Shown here one piece after another: positions 1 through 10,994 of a stretch of 64,000 nt of DNA. A program made the translations under genes and the position numbers. The DNA comes from Lasiodiplodia sp. COLG20. Its lineage: Eukaryota; Ascomycota; Dothideomycetes; Botryosphaeriales; Botryosphaeriaceae. Under the pieces are notes generated by a model. That model made no database searches. It saw nothing but the letters and a program-made list of their open reading frames with translations, and was not told where the DNA came from. The stretch lies in the NCBI GenBank assembly GCA_009801085.1, contig VNWV01000013.1:310001-374000 (forward strand). The letters run 5' to 3'. The first letter of the stretch is position 1. Every line of letters starts with the position of its first letter.

Positions 1-620
1 GCGTCGTCGAGGTCGGGGTTGAGGAATTGCATGGCGTTTGTTAGGGCTTCGCCGATGCAGCCGAGGAGGCAGAAGGTGGCCGGGATGAGATCGGCTACGG
101 CGCCGTCGTATTCGAATGCTCGTGCGCTTTTGAGATGTTGAAGCGTTCGGTGGGCGTGGCTTATCATCTTTACTGCTCGTTCTCTGTATGATAACATGGC
201 GGTGTGGTCTTGTGTTGGGAGCTGGCTCTTCCAGGTTGACAGCATCGTTGGCAGTTTGTGCAAGCTGGGTACAGGCTTTCCGTCATGGGAGTGGCATATG
301 AGCTCGCTTTCTGGCACTGGCTGCTCCAGCACGGCTTCCAAAAGACCAAAGGATAGCCAGGCTTGTACAAAGGCCGCATGCTCGCGGTTAAATTCTAAGG
401 GGATTTGCGTTCCTCGGATGGCGCGATACTGCGTGAGAGGCACCACGGGATATCCATCATGCTTGAATCCCAGCCAGAATGGATCTCGCGCAATAGCAGG
501 CACGTATTCCAGGCCCGTGGTTGCCGGTAGGCTGGTGTGGCTGATGCTCCAAGTTTTCGTCTCCGGGGAAATTGTGGGGGCGGTGACAACATCGAGGGAG
601 GACGGTTTGACGTGTGCCAT
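1..620 (-). CDS. N-terminal part of a HET-like (heterokaryon incompatibility) protein, truncated by the window edge
   Basis: An uninterrupted reading frame runs from an ATG at 618-620 to the window edge, about 206 codons with no stop and no need for an intron. The N-terminus ends in segments such as FVQAWLSFGLLEAVLE and PESEL, which resemble the leader seen before the HET domain in many long ascomycete HET-domain proteins. The HET domain itself would lie outside the window, so this assignment is an inference from style rather than from a visible motif. If correct, the protein would act in cytoplasmic non-self recognition and programmed cell death. It is transcribed away from the NLR gene that starts 1.1 kb downstream. 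The alternative is a fungal protein of unknown function. The frame is near certain; the function is not. Confidence 0.6.
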   Translation of the reverse strand, partial: MAHVKPSSLDVVTAPTISPETKTWSISHTSLPATTGLEYVPAIARDPFWLGFKHDGYPVVPLTQYRAIRGTQIPLEFNREHAAFVQAWLSFGLLEAVLEQPVPESELICHSHDGKPVPSLHKLPTMLSTWKSQLPTQDHTAMLSYRERAVKMISHAHRTLQHLKSARAFEYDGAVADLIPATFCLLGCIGEALTNAMQFLNPDLDD

Positions 621-1769
621 CTTCCCAAAAAATTTAATGCGAAAGAAATGATTAGCAGGCAAAGACCCCAGTAACAAACGGGAATGGACGGGCCGACAGG
701 ATGGCTCATGTACACGCGAAACTTAAACCTTTCCTTAAGGCTCTTGCCAGGCTACCCATTGCACAATCCTCGCGTAGATCTTCAGTGGGGAAAGTAGAAG
801 CAGGCAGCAACACACGAACATGATTCAGTTTCATTTCTCCAACAGCCTTAGAGTCGACACAAGCAGCTGATTGGCAGAAGGTTGGTTGTTGTGGCTGCTT
901 ACCCGCCTTTCAGCGCGGACGCCACCGCGTCGCTGGCAAATCGAGTTTTCCTCATACCCCTCTCAGAGCACCCTCGCGCGTAATCTCGCATATCACTCCC
1001 TCACTCGGAAGCGGCCCCCACTCCAGAATGTCCCCGCGTTCACTTCATCGCTCACCCAATTTTCTCCACTTGTGCGCTTCCGTGTGAGCCGATCGACGTT
1101 CCTGGCGAGACGACAATTCACAGTCTTGAGAGGAAAGGATAGGCCAAAGAAAGGCACTTCGATCAATAGCCACCATCCCATATAGCACAGACTAAGAACA
1201 GAGCGTCTGTATTCCTAAGAAATTGAGTTTAGAGGGATCACATTTTTGGGCAGTAGATGCTATCGTCCCGGTCGGTTATACAACTTTTCCATTCACGTTC
1301 GGACGGCTGCTTAAACCACCCACAAGATGATCAGAAAACAAGTTCACAGACGCGTTCAGCTGCCATACCACACTTTGCAACAGACCCCTGTAGGGTGTGT
1401 TCAAAGTCCTACGAGGCAGCAGTACAGGCCGCGGCCTGGACGAATGACCTGTCCAATGGAAGGCTTGCGCCGATGCGCCAAGTAAATGTGCACTCTATGC
1501 GGGTGAGACCACGCTTCACCAACCGAATCCCCCATCGTAAGACACAGCCTCTCGCGAGAGCTGAAGCGCGGCCATACGGCATTCATTCGTTGCCTCGCCC
1601 CCAGCTATGTATGCGAGTCTGCCCGGTGTCAGCAGGAAAGATGAAGCTCATTCTGGCCCGAAGAGAGAGGTGTGGCAGGCCTTTCTAAGCCTTGTCATCG
1701 GGGCCTTCCTACTTTAACCCTCTTCTCGCTGGCCATGTCATCAGTGATTAGCCTTGAAACCCCTTACCC
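621..1769. other. Intergenic region between two divergent genes
   Basis: Only short overlapping reading frames are present on both strands, none with a recognisable domain or convincing splice pattern. It holds the promoters of the HET-like gene (minus) and the NLR gene (plus). I see no repeat or RNA gene. Confidence 0.5.
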
Positions 1770-4700
1770 ATGGCCGGGTCGTCGGAAACCGCCCGAGGGC
1801 TGCGCCTCCTATCCCTAGGTAAATTTGTCCTTCAGATGACATGGAATGATAGCTGACAAAGCCCAGATGGCGGTGGAATTCGCGGGCTATCAGAACTTCT
1901 CATTATTGAGGAGATCATGAAACGTATTCAACACCAGTCGAATCTGCGACATGTTCCACGACCTGCTGAATACTTTGACTTGATTGGTGGCACAAGCACT
2001 GGAGGGTGAGTTCTTCTGAGATATCTAATCTTGTGCATTGGGTTCGAAATGCTAAGCGGCATGTGCGCAGCTTGATTGCCATTCTCCTCGGGAGACTTGG
2101 CCTCTCTGTGAGAAAAGCAATCCGAGTATACACGCATCTCTCCGAACGCATCTTCTCCGAGACAAAGCCAAAGTGGAAAGATGGAACCTTCAAAGCAACG
2201 ATTCTAGAGAGGGAGATAAGAAACGTAGTTGGAGACAAGCTGGGGTTGAATCGAGCTGATGCTAGAATGCTGGAGGATGATAGTCAAGGACGAGGCTGCA
2301 AAATGTAAGCCAATGAACCTAGGAGCATTAGCAGCATTGACGATCTTTACAGGTTCGTCTGTGCAACGCCGGCATTGAACGTAGCTTTTCGAAGACGCTT
2401 CCGAAACTACCGTGTGCGCCGGCATGAGGCATACAATTGCACCATCTGGGAGGCTGGAAGAGCTACATCAGCAGCTCCAACCTTCTTCAAACGCGTCGAA
2501 ATTGGCGGCGAACAATTTGTTGATGCCGGCCTCGGCTGCAACAATCCGATCAAGGAAGTGATCTCAGAGGCTCAATTGGCCTTCGGGAAGGAGAGGAAGG
2601 TGGACTGTATCATCAGCATCGGAACGGGAAAATCCGGTGTCGTTGGTTTCGACAAGCCGACCGGTTTCCGAAAGATGCTTCCGCTTGATTTGGTTGACGT
2701 CCTGAGGAAAATGGCCACAGAATCCAGCAACACAGCAGAAGAGATGGAACAGCGATTTGAGAATTCCACCGACTTTTACTTCAGATTTGACGTAGATCAA
2801 GGGTTACAGGATGTTGGACTGGATGAATGGATGCAGCTAGGAGCCGTGAAGACGCACACAATTGCGTACACCATGGAGACCAATGTCAACAGAAAGATCG
2901 ATGCAGTGGTTGGAAAGCTCACCGGCGTAGCGTCTCTTAAGACCTACAATCTCGCTCAGCTAGGTAGCATTTAAATCATGCGTCCATGTTTCTCTTTCTA
3001 ATTTCTCATAGGCGGCCAAATATCTTCCACAAAAGATGGCTCTATGTTTGCGAAGCATCGTCGCTTGGAGCGAATGTTCAATATTCCCTTTCTTCGAGAT
3101 CTCGATTTCGTAGATCGTGAGGACATTATGACTCAAATCTCCAAATCCTTCTTGCACCCTGGAGCTCGCGTAGCACTTATCGGTTTCGGAGGGATAGGGT
3201 AAGTCTACGATTACCACAATGCTTATTCTTATGATGCTAACGCCATAGTAGGAAGTCACAGCTTGCAATTGAATATGCGCATCGAGTGAGGGATGCGTTT
3301 CCCCAGACGTGGGTATTCTGGGTACACGCAAGCAATCAAGCAAGAATGCAAGAAAGCTTCGAGCAGATCGCTGGAATTCTTGATCTTCCCGGCCGGGAGG
3401 ACCCCAAGGCGAATATCTTCCAAATTGTGGGAAGATGGCTCAGGGACACATGCGAAAAGTGGCTTCTGGTTTTGGACAACGCGGATGACCCGATCATGTT
3501 CTCCAAGCCTGCTAGAGAGGAGCAAACTAAGGAGAAGAAGGAGAAGGGAAATCCCGAGCTACGCACGTTCCCTCCGTTGGTCACCCTGCATCTACCACAC
3601 ACTCAGAACGGATCTATCCTCGTCACGTCGCGGAACGAAGAAGCTTCGCTTGCGTTGGTAGAGGAAGATCAAAGCATCATTCGTGTGGGGGAAATGAACG
3701 AAAAAGAGTCCCTTGATTTGCTCTTGAAGAAATTGAACAAAGCAGTGGACCCCCAAGGCGCATCAGACCTGGTCAAAGCTCTCGACTACATTCCTCTGGC
3801 AATCACACAAGCGGCAGCGTTTCTTTCCCGCCGGAAAGGACGTGTCTCAATCTCGCAATACGTCAAAGACTTCAACAAGAGCAACGAAAAGATCATCCAT
3901 CTGCTTAAACCGGAATTTGTCAATCCTCGTCGCGACCACTCTGCAGTAAACTCCACTATAGCTACATGGCAAATCTCCTTCGATCACATACGAGTGAACT
4001 GGCCCTCGGCTTCTGAAATGCTCTCGCTAATGAGCTTCTTCAACTATCAAGGAGTACCGGAATTTCTTCTACATGGTCCTCCGGGCCCACTACTGGATGG
4101 GTTCACTAACGAAGATCTCAAAGGCGACTTTGAGAAGCGCGTCCAGATCTTAAGGGACTACTGCCTTATATCCCTGGGCGAAGACGCTAGCACGTTCCGT
4201 ATGCATCGTCTTGTGCAGGCTTCAACCCAGGATTGGCTCAAATCCCATGGAAAACATGAGATATTGAGGCAGACGTATCTTCGGATTATGTCAAATGCGC
4301 TCCCATACGATATGTACGAGAATTGGGAATGGTGCCGGCAATTGTTACCGCATGTCGAATCTGTTAGCTCTCGGGAACCGACAGATGAAAATTCAACGAC
4401 GCATTGGGCTATCATAATGCAGATTGTCAGCCGCTATCAAGCTATCTTAGGTAATTACAAAGAGGCGGAGGAAACGATCCGTAACGTGGTGGAACGAATT
4501 GAGAGATTGTTTGGTGAGGGCCATCGTGCGTCGTTGAGCGCTCTGAATTGCCTAGCATTCATACTAACGGAGGGAGGGAAGCTTGAAGCAGCGGAAGAGA
4601 CTGCTCGACGACTGGTTGACGGAAAAAGAAGACTAGTTGGTGAAAACGATCCTGACACACTATTGGACATGGATTTGTTGGCCACAGTGCTGAATAATCG

Positions 4701-5361
4701 AGGGAAATATGAAGAGTCCGAGACTATCATGCGTTCGGTTGTGGAAATAGCGCAGCGGGAGCCTCTAGAAGACGACTCTAGAAGGCAAAAGTATCGACAT
4801 GACCTCGCAGCGACGCTAAAGGCACAAGGGAAATTCAATGAGGCAGAGACGATATACCGTCAAGTACTTGAAGAAAGAAAAGAGCGTTTCCAGGAGGCCG
4901 ACTTAAACACACTGATAGTATCGAACGCCTTAGCTGCTGTATTGAGCCAACAAGGGAAATATCAAGAGGCGGAGCAAATCATCCGTGAGGTATTAGAAAA
5001 AAGAGAAAGGATTCTTGGGCCTACCGCCCCATGGACAATACGAAGCCGTGTTATCCTAGTTGCTGTACTCGCGAGCACAAGGAGGTGCATAGAGGCAGAG
5101 ATGATTGGTCGTCAAGCGCTAGAACAAGTGGAGAAGGTGTTGGGAAAAGAGCATCCCGACACACTTCACTGTCTCAATGTCTTGGCGAAGGCGCTCTGGT
5201 TTCAAAAGCGCTTTACAGAGGCTGAACAGTTGCTCCGCCGAGCGGTAGAAGGAAGTGCGAGGTGTTTTGGAAAAGATCATCCAGTCACGCTGAAAATTAT
5301 GAATGGTCTGGATGTGGTGCTACGGGGTCAGAGGGAAAGCAACGGAGGAGAATGTGCGTAG
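1770..5361 (+). CDS. Patatin / NB-ARC / TPR NOD-like receptor (fungal NLR)
   Basis: Six exons join in frame: 1770-1818, 1867-2005, 2071-2304, 2353-2963, 3012-3198 and 3252-5361, giving 1109 aa. Introns are 48-65 nt. The patatin-like phospholipase domain is complete: oxyanion loop DGGGIRG (residues 17-23), nucleophile elbow GTSTGG (Ser60) and catalytic dyad Asp198 in DAG. NB-ARC follows with P-loop GFGGIGKS (402-409), Walker B-like LLVLDNADD, an ILVTSR motif and a GLPLA-like IPLAI. From about residue 800 to the end there are roughly seven TPR units with the KYQEAE-type helix pattern. In this family the TPRs sense a ligand, NB-ARC oligomerises, and the lipase executes membrane damage and cell death, as described for Neurospora PLP-1. 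All key catalytic and nucleotide-binding residues I looked for are present. The lipase substrate and the recognised partner are unknown; no SEC-9-like SNARE gene is visible nearby. Reading only the last exon would hide the lipase half. Confidence 0.93.
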
Positions 5362-5437
5362 AGGCGTGTTTTCTTTTTTTCGGTTTCATTTTCAACGAAC
5401 AGCCGCATTGTACTTAAGCTCAATCTAATCTACCCAT

Positions 5438-7497
5438 TCAGTCCAACGGTCCATAGCGCAACGGTGGCACAAAATCCGCGTGAGTCATGTTCTTAATATA
5501 GTCAGGAAGCGGTGGCATTGCATCTGCGCCTTCCAAAAGCACGATTTGCTGCCCGCCAGCGAAGTGATGGATTCTGTGACCTGCTGAAAGGTAAGTCTTC
5601 ATTCCCACGACTTCAGCAGCGGGTGACTTACAGTGTAACATTGACATTGCCGGGAATGTGATTTGGTAGCGAATCACAGTCCACGAACCCTCGCCTTTAG
5701 CCAAGCGTGCTCCATCACGCAGCGGGGGGTTCACCATGTTGAAGTTCTCTGGGACTTCTTTCATCGCTGTGGCGACGTCCGGCCAGCGGAAGAAGCCCTC
5801 GCCCGTGCCGATGATGAATGCTTTGTGGTTGTGCCTGTAAGGTCAGTAAATTGCACCAGGGTGGAATGGAAGGCTGGCTTACTTGTGGAACGGATGCATG
5901 CCGAATGCTCCATTCTCGTAGATAAGATCCACGACCGAGCCGTTCTTCATCCCCTCGATCGTCGTTGGGCCTCTGGAGTCCTTGTTCCAAAGCACAGGAG
6001 GGAGCTGTTGGCGGAAGCCCTGATGGGGCTCCGAAGCCAATGTCCAGGTGCTGGGGTTCGGCCGCTGGATGGCGAAGCGGAACGTATGGTCAGACTTCGC
6101 CGGAGGACGGCGCGGGGGGAAAGGAACCAGGTCCTTCATCTCGTCCATCATGACTCCATCCGTGATAAGGTTACCACGGAGGTCAATGTGCGGCTTGCTG
6201 TCCGGCAGGAGCATGATTCCCTTCTCATCACGCCTCTCTTGGACGCCAGCGTACCGGAGGATGCCGGCTCCCCAGATGAGCTGTTCCTCGGCAAGAGAGG
6301 CCATGCGGATGGCATACTCGCCGGGCTTCTGGGTGAGAGGGACAAGGACGCTGATGCGCTCGCCCATATTCACGTTGATAGCCTTGAGGGGTCAGCAGGG
6401 ATTCCATGGCGAGGAAGTGAAGCTTACCTGGACTTTCTTCGGATGCACGAAATCACCATCTGCAGCCACGATCCACATGTCGTGCTGGTCAACCGAGATG
6501 CGGAGTTCGTGGTGAGCACCAGGGTGGATGAAGTTCAGCCAGACGTATTTCTCTCCTTCCTGGGCTTCCACGACCTCCAGGTCCGCAAACGTATCAACGC
6601 ACTCGCGCTTGTTCATGTATGCCACGCCGGTGTCCGGCGGCAAGCATCCGCTGGAATCACGGTGGACGCCGTCATCAGACTGTGCGATGATCTCCGGGTC
6701 CAGGCAGATTGTGCGGCCTCTGCCGTTCATGACCAGCGAAGCCGAGCAGGAAGGCGTGGCGCCGGCGTCGCGGTACATCAGCATGAGGACGTCCATGCCG
6801 TCGTAGTTCCAGTCAGACACCATCAGGTTGTTGACCTTCTCCTCTGCAGAGAGCATGGCCGCGATGTCTGCTTGCTTGTCCGAGATCAGGCTGTAGGGTC
6901 GTTCCCGCCATGGTGCGGGTTTGATGAGGAGCGGTCCTCGTTGTCCCTGTCGGATGTCAGCTGGTTTCGTGCCGTCTTTTGGAAGTTGGCTCACATCAGC
7001 AAATGCTGGGCCAAAGTGGCCATGGTAGAAGTAGATGCCGGTCTGGTTTGTCAAAGTGAACTCGTAGGTGTAGGAGTCTCTTGGTTCGATGGGGTATTGT
7101 GTGACTCCAGGGACACCGTCCATCCAATATTTGTCGTATTGGTAGACACCGTGCCTAGCTCAGGTCAGCATCGATGGCGTTTTCCAAGAATGAAGAACTG
7201 ACCAGTGCATGGTAGCCTCGACCAGCAATTTGTTGGTGACATGAACACGGAGAGTGTCCCCCTCATAGCCCCAGATGAGAGGCCCAGGAGTATCACCATT
7301 GATGGTGAGCGTTGGACGGAAATTTCCATCTATGTCTATGAGCAAAGAGGTCTCGAAAAGCAGAAAATGGAAGAACTCCTACCTTTTCCCATCCATTTTG
7401 ATTCAAGAGTCAAGTTGTACTCCCGAACCTGGTTGAAGAACTCGCCTGCCACCAAAAGGGCTTGCGTGGGCAGAATCAACCATGTCCACTTCATCAT
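5438..7497 (-). CDS. Secreted laccase-like multicopper oxidase with all four copper motifs
   Basis: Six exons on the minus strand, in transcription order 7497-7383, 7335-7203, 7154-6428, 6382-5883, 5834-5632 and 5580-5438, encode 606 aa. The start was chosen at tandem ATG codons followed by a hydrophobic leader (WTWLILPTQALLVAG), a likely signal peptide. The copper motifs are HWHG (82-85), HGH (127-129), HPFHKHNH (488-495) and HCHRIHHFAGGQQ (559-571), so type 1, 2 and 3 sites are all supported. The last motif appears only if the final intron ends at the second AG of a CAGCAG acceptor; the first AG would give HSGHRIH and destroy it. The enzyme should oxidise phenols or similar substrates with reduction of O2 to water, outside the cell or in the secretory pathway. 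It is divergent from the degenerate paralogue at 8760, with 1.26 kb between their starts. No polyketide synthase is in the window, so a pigment role is unproven. Confidence 0.93.
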
Positions 7498-8759
7498 GTC
7501 CGTTCTGTGAAGACAATTTTGCAGTGCAAGAGAGCAAAGCAATGCGCGGGGAGTGGATTTCAGAAAGTCCAGATGTGATGCACCTGGCGGCGTCTCCGAG
7601 ACCCCACGGCCATAGCTCCTCTTCTTCTCGTAATTACTCCGCTTGCCCCGAGCACAGACCCGTGAATCATGGAGTCGAGCAAACCGGTCCTGTTGTGCGT
7701 AGAAAGGCCGGAGAAAGTCCGCCACTGCGATACTTGAATCATGCTATCGTGATGGAGCCCCTTTGGCAAGTGGAGACTCGAATTTCCCCGCCTGGTAGTT
7801 GCAGATCAGTTGCGGAGGTCGTCGGCGGTTCCACAAGCTCTCGTGGTGTGTCACTTGGTCATCACAAATCGATGTTTTCTGCAAAGTCAACTCTCTGTTG
7901 TTCCTGCCTCGGAGACTTTCTGACGCGTGATTCACCGACTGTAGGCCGAAAGAAGAATTTGGAACTTCATGCCAGCCAGAAGCTTTTCTCAGAGTCTTCT
8001 TCAGGCCTCCCATCGTCCAAATCTTCCCCGCTTCGCGTGATTCATTAGCGGTATCTCAACTTGCCAAATGCTCTCAAGCGGAGGTTGCCCCGTCGGTGTT
8101 ACTGTCCCTGATCAACAGCAACCATCGGCTCACATCGAGACTTGCCACGCGAAGTTCTGCTGCTACCCAACGTCATCCATATTAGCAGGTCCGTGCCTAA
8201 ATCTTGGCAGGTTGCAAAGTGGGATAAGGTGTTCACCGTGGCGTCGGAAATAGCCAGAGTGTCCGTGCATAGAGTTTGGGGCTCTGGGGAACGTGGGAAC
8301 GTTAAGCCGGCTTTACGCCCATTGGCCGGGAATGAATCAGCCTCCCAACCTTATCGTTGCTCCGGTCTCGGTAAAATCGCCACCGATCCTTCCCGGTAAG
8401 CATGAAACGCTGTCTGACAGCATGTACCTGTTTGACTCAGGTACACGCACGGACCCAGTTCATCAGTCTGAGGAGCGGCGGTAACAACCCCGCAGTGTAT
8501 AGTAATAGGAGTCTAGAGCTGAACATGAGGTCATTCCGATTCATGGCCTTGTTATTTGATATCAGTGGCGTGGTTTTAACGCCCGAACATTACTACGCTT
8601 GATGCCGATCCCGCAGCCACCGAGCATGGGCATATCCACACTGCTCGAACACATGTGGTGACCCGCTGAACCCCTCTTCCTCCCTCGCCCCTCCCGTGGC
8701 AAAGGGCAGATTCTCTTTCTCTCAACCAGAAACCTCATCTTCCATTCCAACACGCCGGC
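7498..8759. promoter_or_regulatory. Shared upstream region of the divergent multicopper oxidase pair
   Basis: This 1.26-kb stretch separates the start codons of the two oxidases. Reading frames in it are short and have no recognisable domain. Its position suggests a bidirectional promoter, which would fit co-expression of the pair. I could not identify a specific factor site with confidence. Confidence 0.4.
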
Positions 8760-10994
8760 ATGGACTTCAAGCATGAGATCAGCTCCGTGGTGACGGAGGA
8801 AAGAAAGAGGCGTAAGATTCCAAGTGCATATGCCGTTCTGTACGCCAGCTTGGGCACATTGCTCCTTCTCGGAGGCTGCCTGAAGTTCGAAGCTCTCAAA
8901 TCATTTTCCCCTTCAAACCTTTGGACAAATTTGAGAGTATCTTCTTCACACTCCGTGGAGTCGTATACTCCGCACGATGTTTATTACAACCTTACCATGT
9001 CGCAAGCATGGCGGAACCCAGGTACGCGCTTCATATTTATCACTTCCAACCACCCCACTGACGGAATCTCAGATGGGGGGTACTGGCGGCCCATGTTCGT
9101 TGGCAACTCTGATAGCCCGGTTCCGGTCATCAATGCTCGGGAAGGCGATCTCATCCACCTGAATGTGCACAATGACTTTGGCGTTCCATCAGCCTTGCAC
9201 TGGTATGCCACTGAGCCTCATGAGTTGAGCATATCACTGACTGTATACTGTAGGCTTGGATTCCGCCACTACCAGAGCAAGACGTGGAACGACGGGGCTG
9301 CAGGTGTGACCACATACCCTATCCTCCCTCGCGCAAACTGGACCAGTGTTCTTAACACCACAGGTCAGTGGGGGCTCAAGTGGTACGCTGATCACTGCAC
9401 TACTCCTCTCTTTGATGGCTTCTACGGAACCATATGGATCCGCCCCAGCCCAGAGCGTGAGAGGCCGTATCACCTGGTGTCTTCCGATGAGGCAGACATC
9501 CAGGACATGCTTGACGCTGAGGCAACGCCCGAGCACGTCACTCTGTATAACTACCAGCACCGGACATACGACAATCTGCTCGCGCAGCTGCAGTACGACG
9601 GCTACGAGCCGAACTGCTTCCAGTCTGTGCTTGTCAATGGTAAGTGGTAGTACCGAACTTCAGCAATGCCATTTCTAATTGAATGCATCAGGCAAGGGTC
9701 GTGTCCACTGCAAGCCCTCTGACGTCGACGACATTGACGGCGAGCCCATTGATTCTCATGGCTGTGTCAAGCAAGCCACCGGTGCTGTGGGCTACGGGCA
9801 CTGTGTTCCGACTTATACCGATTATGAGGTAAGTGCCCTGTTTTCTGTCTGTCCCGATGTGCAGCATGTTAATATATCGCAGATCATCGAGACCAAGAAC
9901 AGACGCTGGGTGATGATGAACTTCATCAACAACGGCCTGGAGCACCCATGGAGAGTGTCGATTGACTCTCACAAACTGTGGGTTGTGGCAAATGACGCCG
10001 GCTTCGTGCAGCCCCAAGAAGTGGACGTAAGCATCACCCATCCCAACTCCACAACACCTCACTGACACACCACCAGATCCTCACCCTCCGCAACGGCCAG
10101 CGTGTGACCGTCATGGTCAAGCTCGACCAACCCGCCGAGGACTACGCCATCCGCTTCCACGCCCTCAGCAAGCAGCAGTCCCTCCAAGGCTATGCCATCC
10201 TGCGCTACCCGGTACATGCTCCCCCTCTTCCCGGCGCTCCATTTTAGCCTCAACTAACACGTCCATAGCACCGCCGCACCGGCCACCGCCTCGGCGCCCC
10301 CATGCCGCGCCCAGACCCCTCCCTCTCCCTCATGCACTACGACGCCAGCGCCCTCCACGGCGCCGTCGTCCTCTCCGAGCACACCCTCTCCCCCTACCCA
10401 CCCGTCTCCCCTCCCCGCCACGCCGACATCACGCTGCACATGCGCGCGACCGGCGCCCCCGACCCCATTAACCCGTTCATCACGAACTACACGCTGAACG
10501 GCGCGCCGTGGCAACTCTGGCGGGTACTGCGCTCGCCGCTCGTGCTCACCCCCTCCACCGAGTTCAAGGGGCCGAATCCGATAGTCCGGAACCTGCCGCT
10601 TGGTAGTGTTGTTGACATCGTGGTGCAGAATGATTTGGATGTCGAGCTGCCGATGTACAAGCACAATGACGCGACGTTCCACCTGGGCCATGGCGATGGG
10701 CCGTTTAGGTGGGACGACGTGGCGGAGGCGGAGAGGGATGGGGTGGTTAATTTGGTGGATCCGCCGATGGGGTTCTTCCATGAGTTGCCGCCGAAGGGCT
10801 GGTTGGCGATTAGGTGGAGGATTGAGCAGCCGGCGATGACTATGTTTCATGTTTTCCGTGCGAAGCAGTTTGTAATGGGGATGCAGGTACCTTTGCTAGA
10901 AGGAGATGACCACTGGCCGGAGGTGCCGGACAGTGTGAGGGATAGGCCGCATGTTGAGTTTGAGATGCCGGAGCGGATGGGCATTTTTGACTGA
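8760..10994 (+). CDS. Membrane-anchored multicopper-oxidase-like protein with degenerate copper sites
   Basis: Seven exons, 8760-9021, 9073-9202, 9254-9639, 9692-9828, 9883-10026, 10077-10211 and 10269-10994, give 639 aa. Instead of a cleavable leader there is a short basic cytoplasmic tail and a single membrane segment at about residues 25-43, implying a type II anchor. The fold is clearly that of a multicopper oxidase, alignable end to end with the gene at 5438. The ligand motifs are damaged: HWHG is HWLG (130-133), HGH is ADH (176-178), the HPxHxH block is LPMYKHND (525-532), and HCHxxxH is HVFRAK (592-597). Several ligands of every copper centre are missing, so oxidase activity is unlikely. 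The long intact frame with seven well-formed exons argues against a pseudogene. A scaffold, partner or dirigent role for the neighbouring active oxidase is possible but is inference. The first intron (9022-9072) is 51 nt and in frame, so an unspliced reading is also open. Confidence 0.88.

Noticed and set aside
196..651. A 151-codon plus-strand ORF near the left edge
   Set aside because: The opposite strand has a longer stop-free frame with natural composition that runs off the window; this one is its shadow.
5663..7201. A 512-codon plus-strand ORF opposite the active multicopper oxidase
   Set aside because: It is the antisense shadow of the GC-rich oxidase exons. It has no domain and ignores the clear splice structure on the minus strand.
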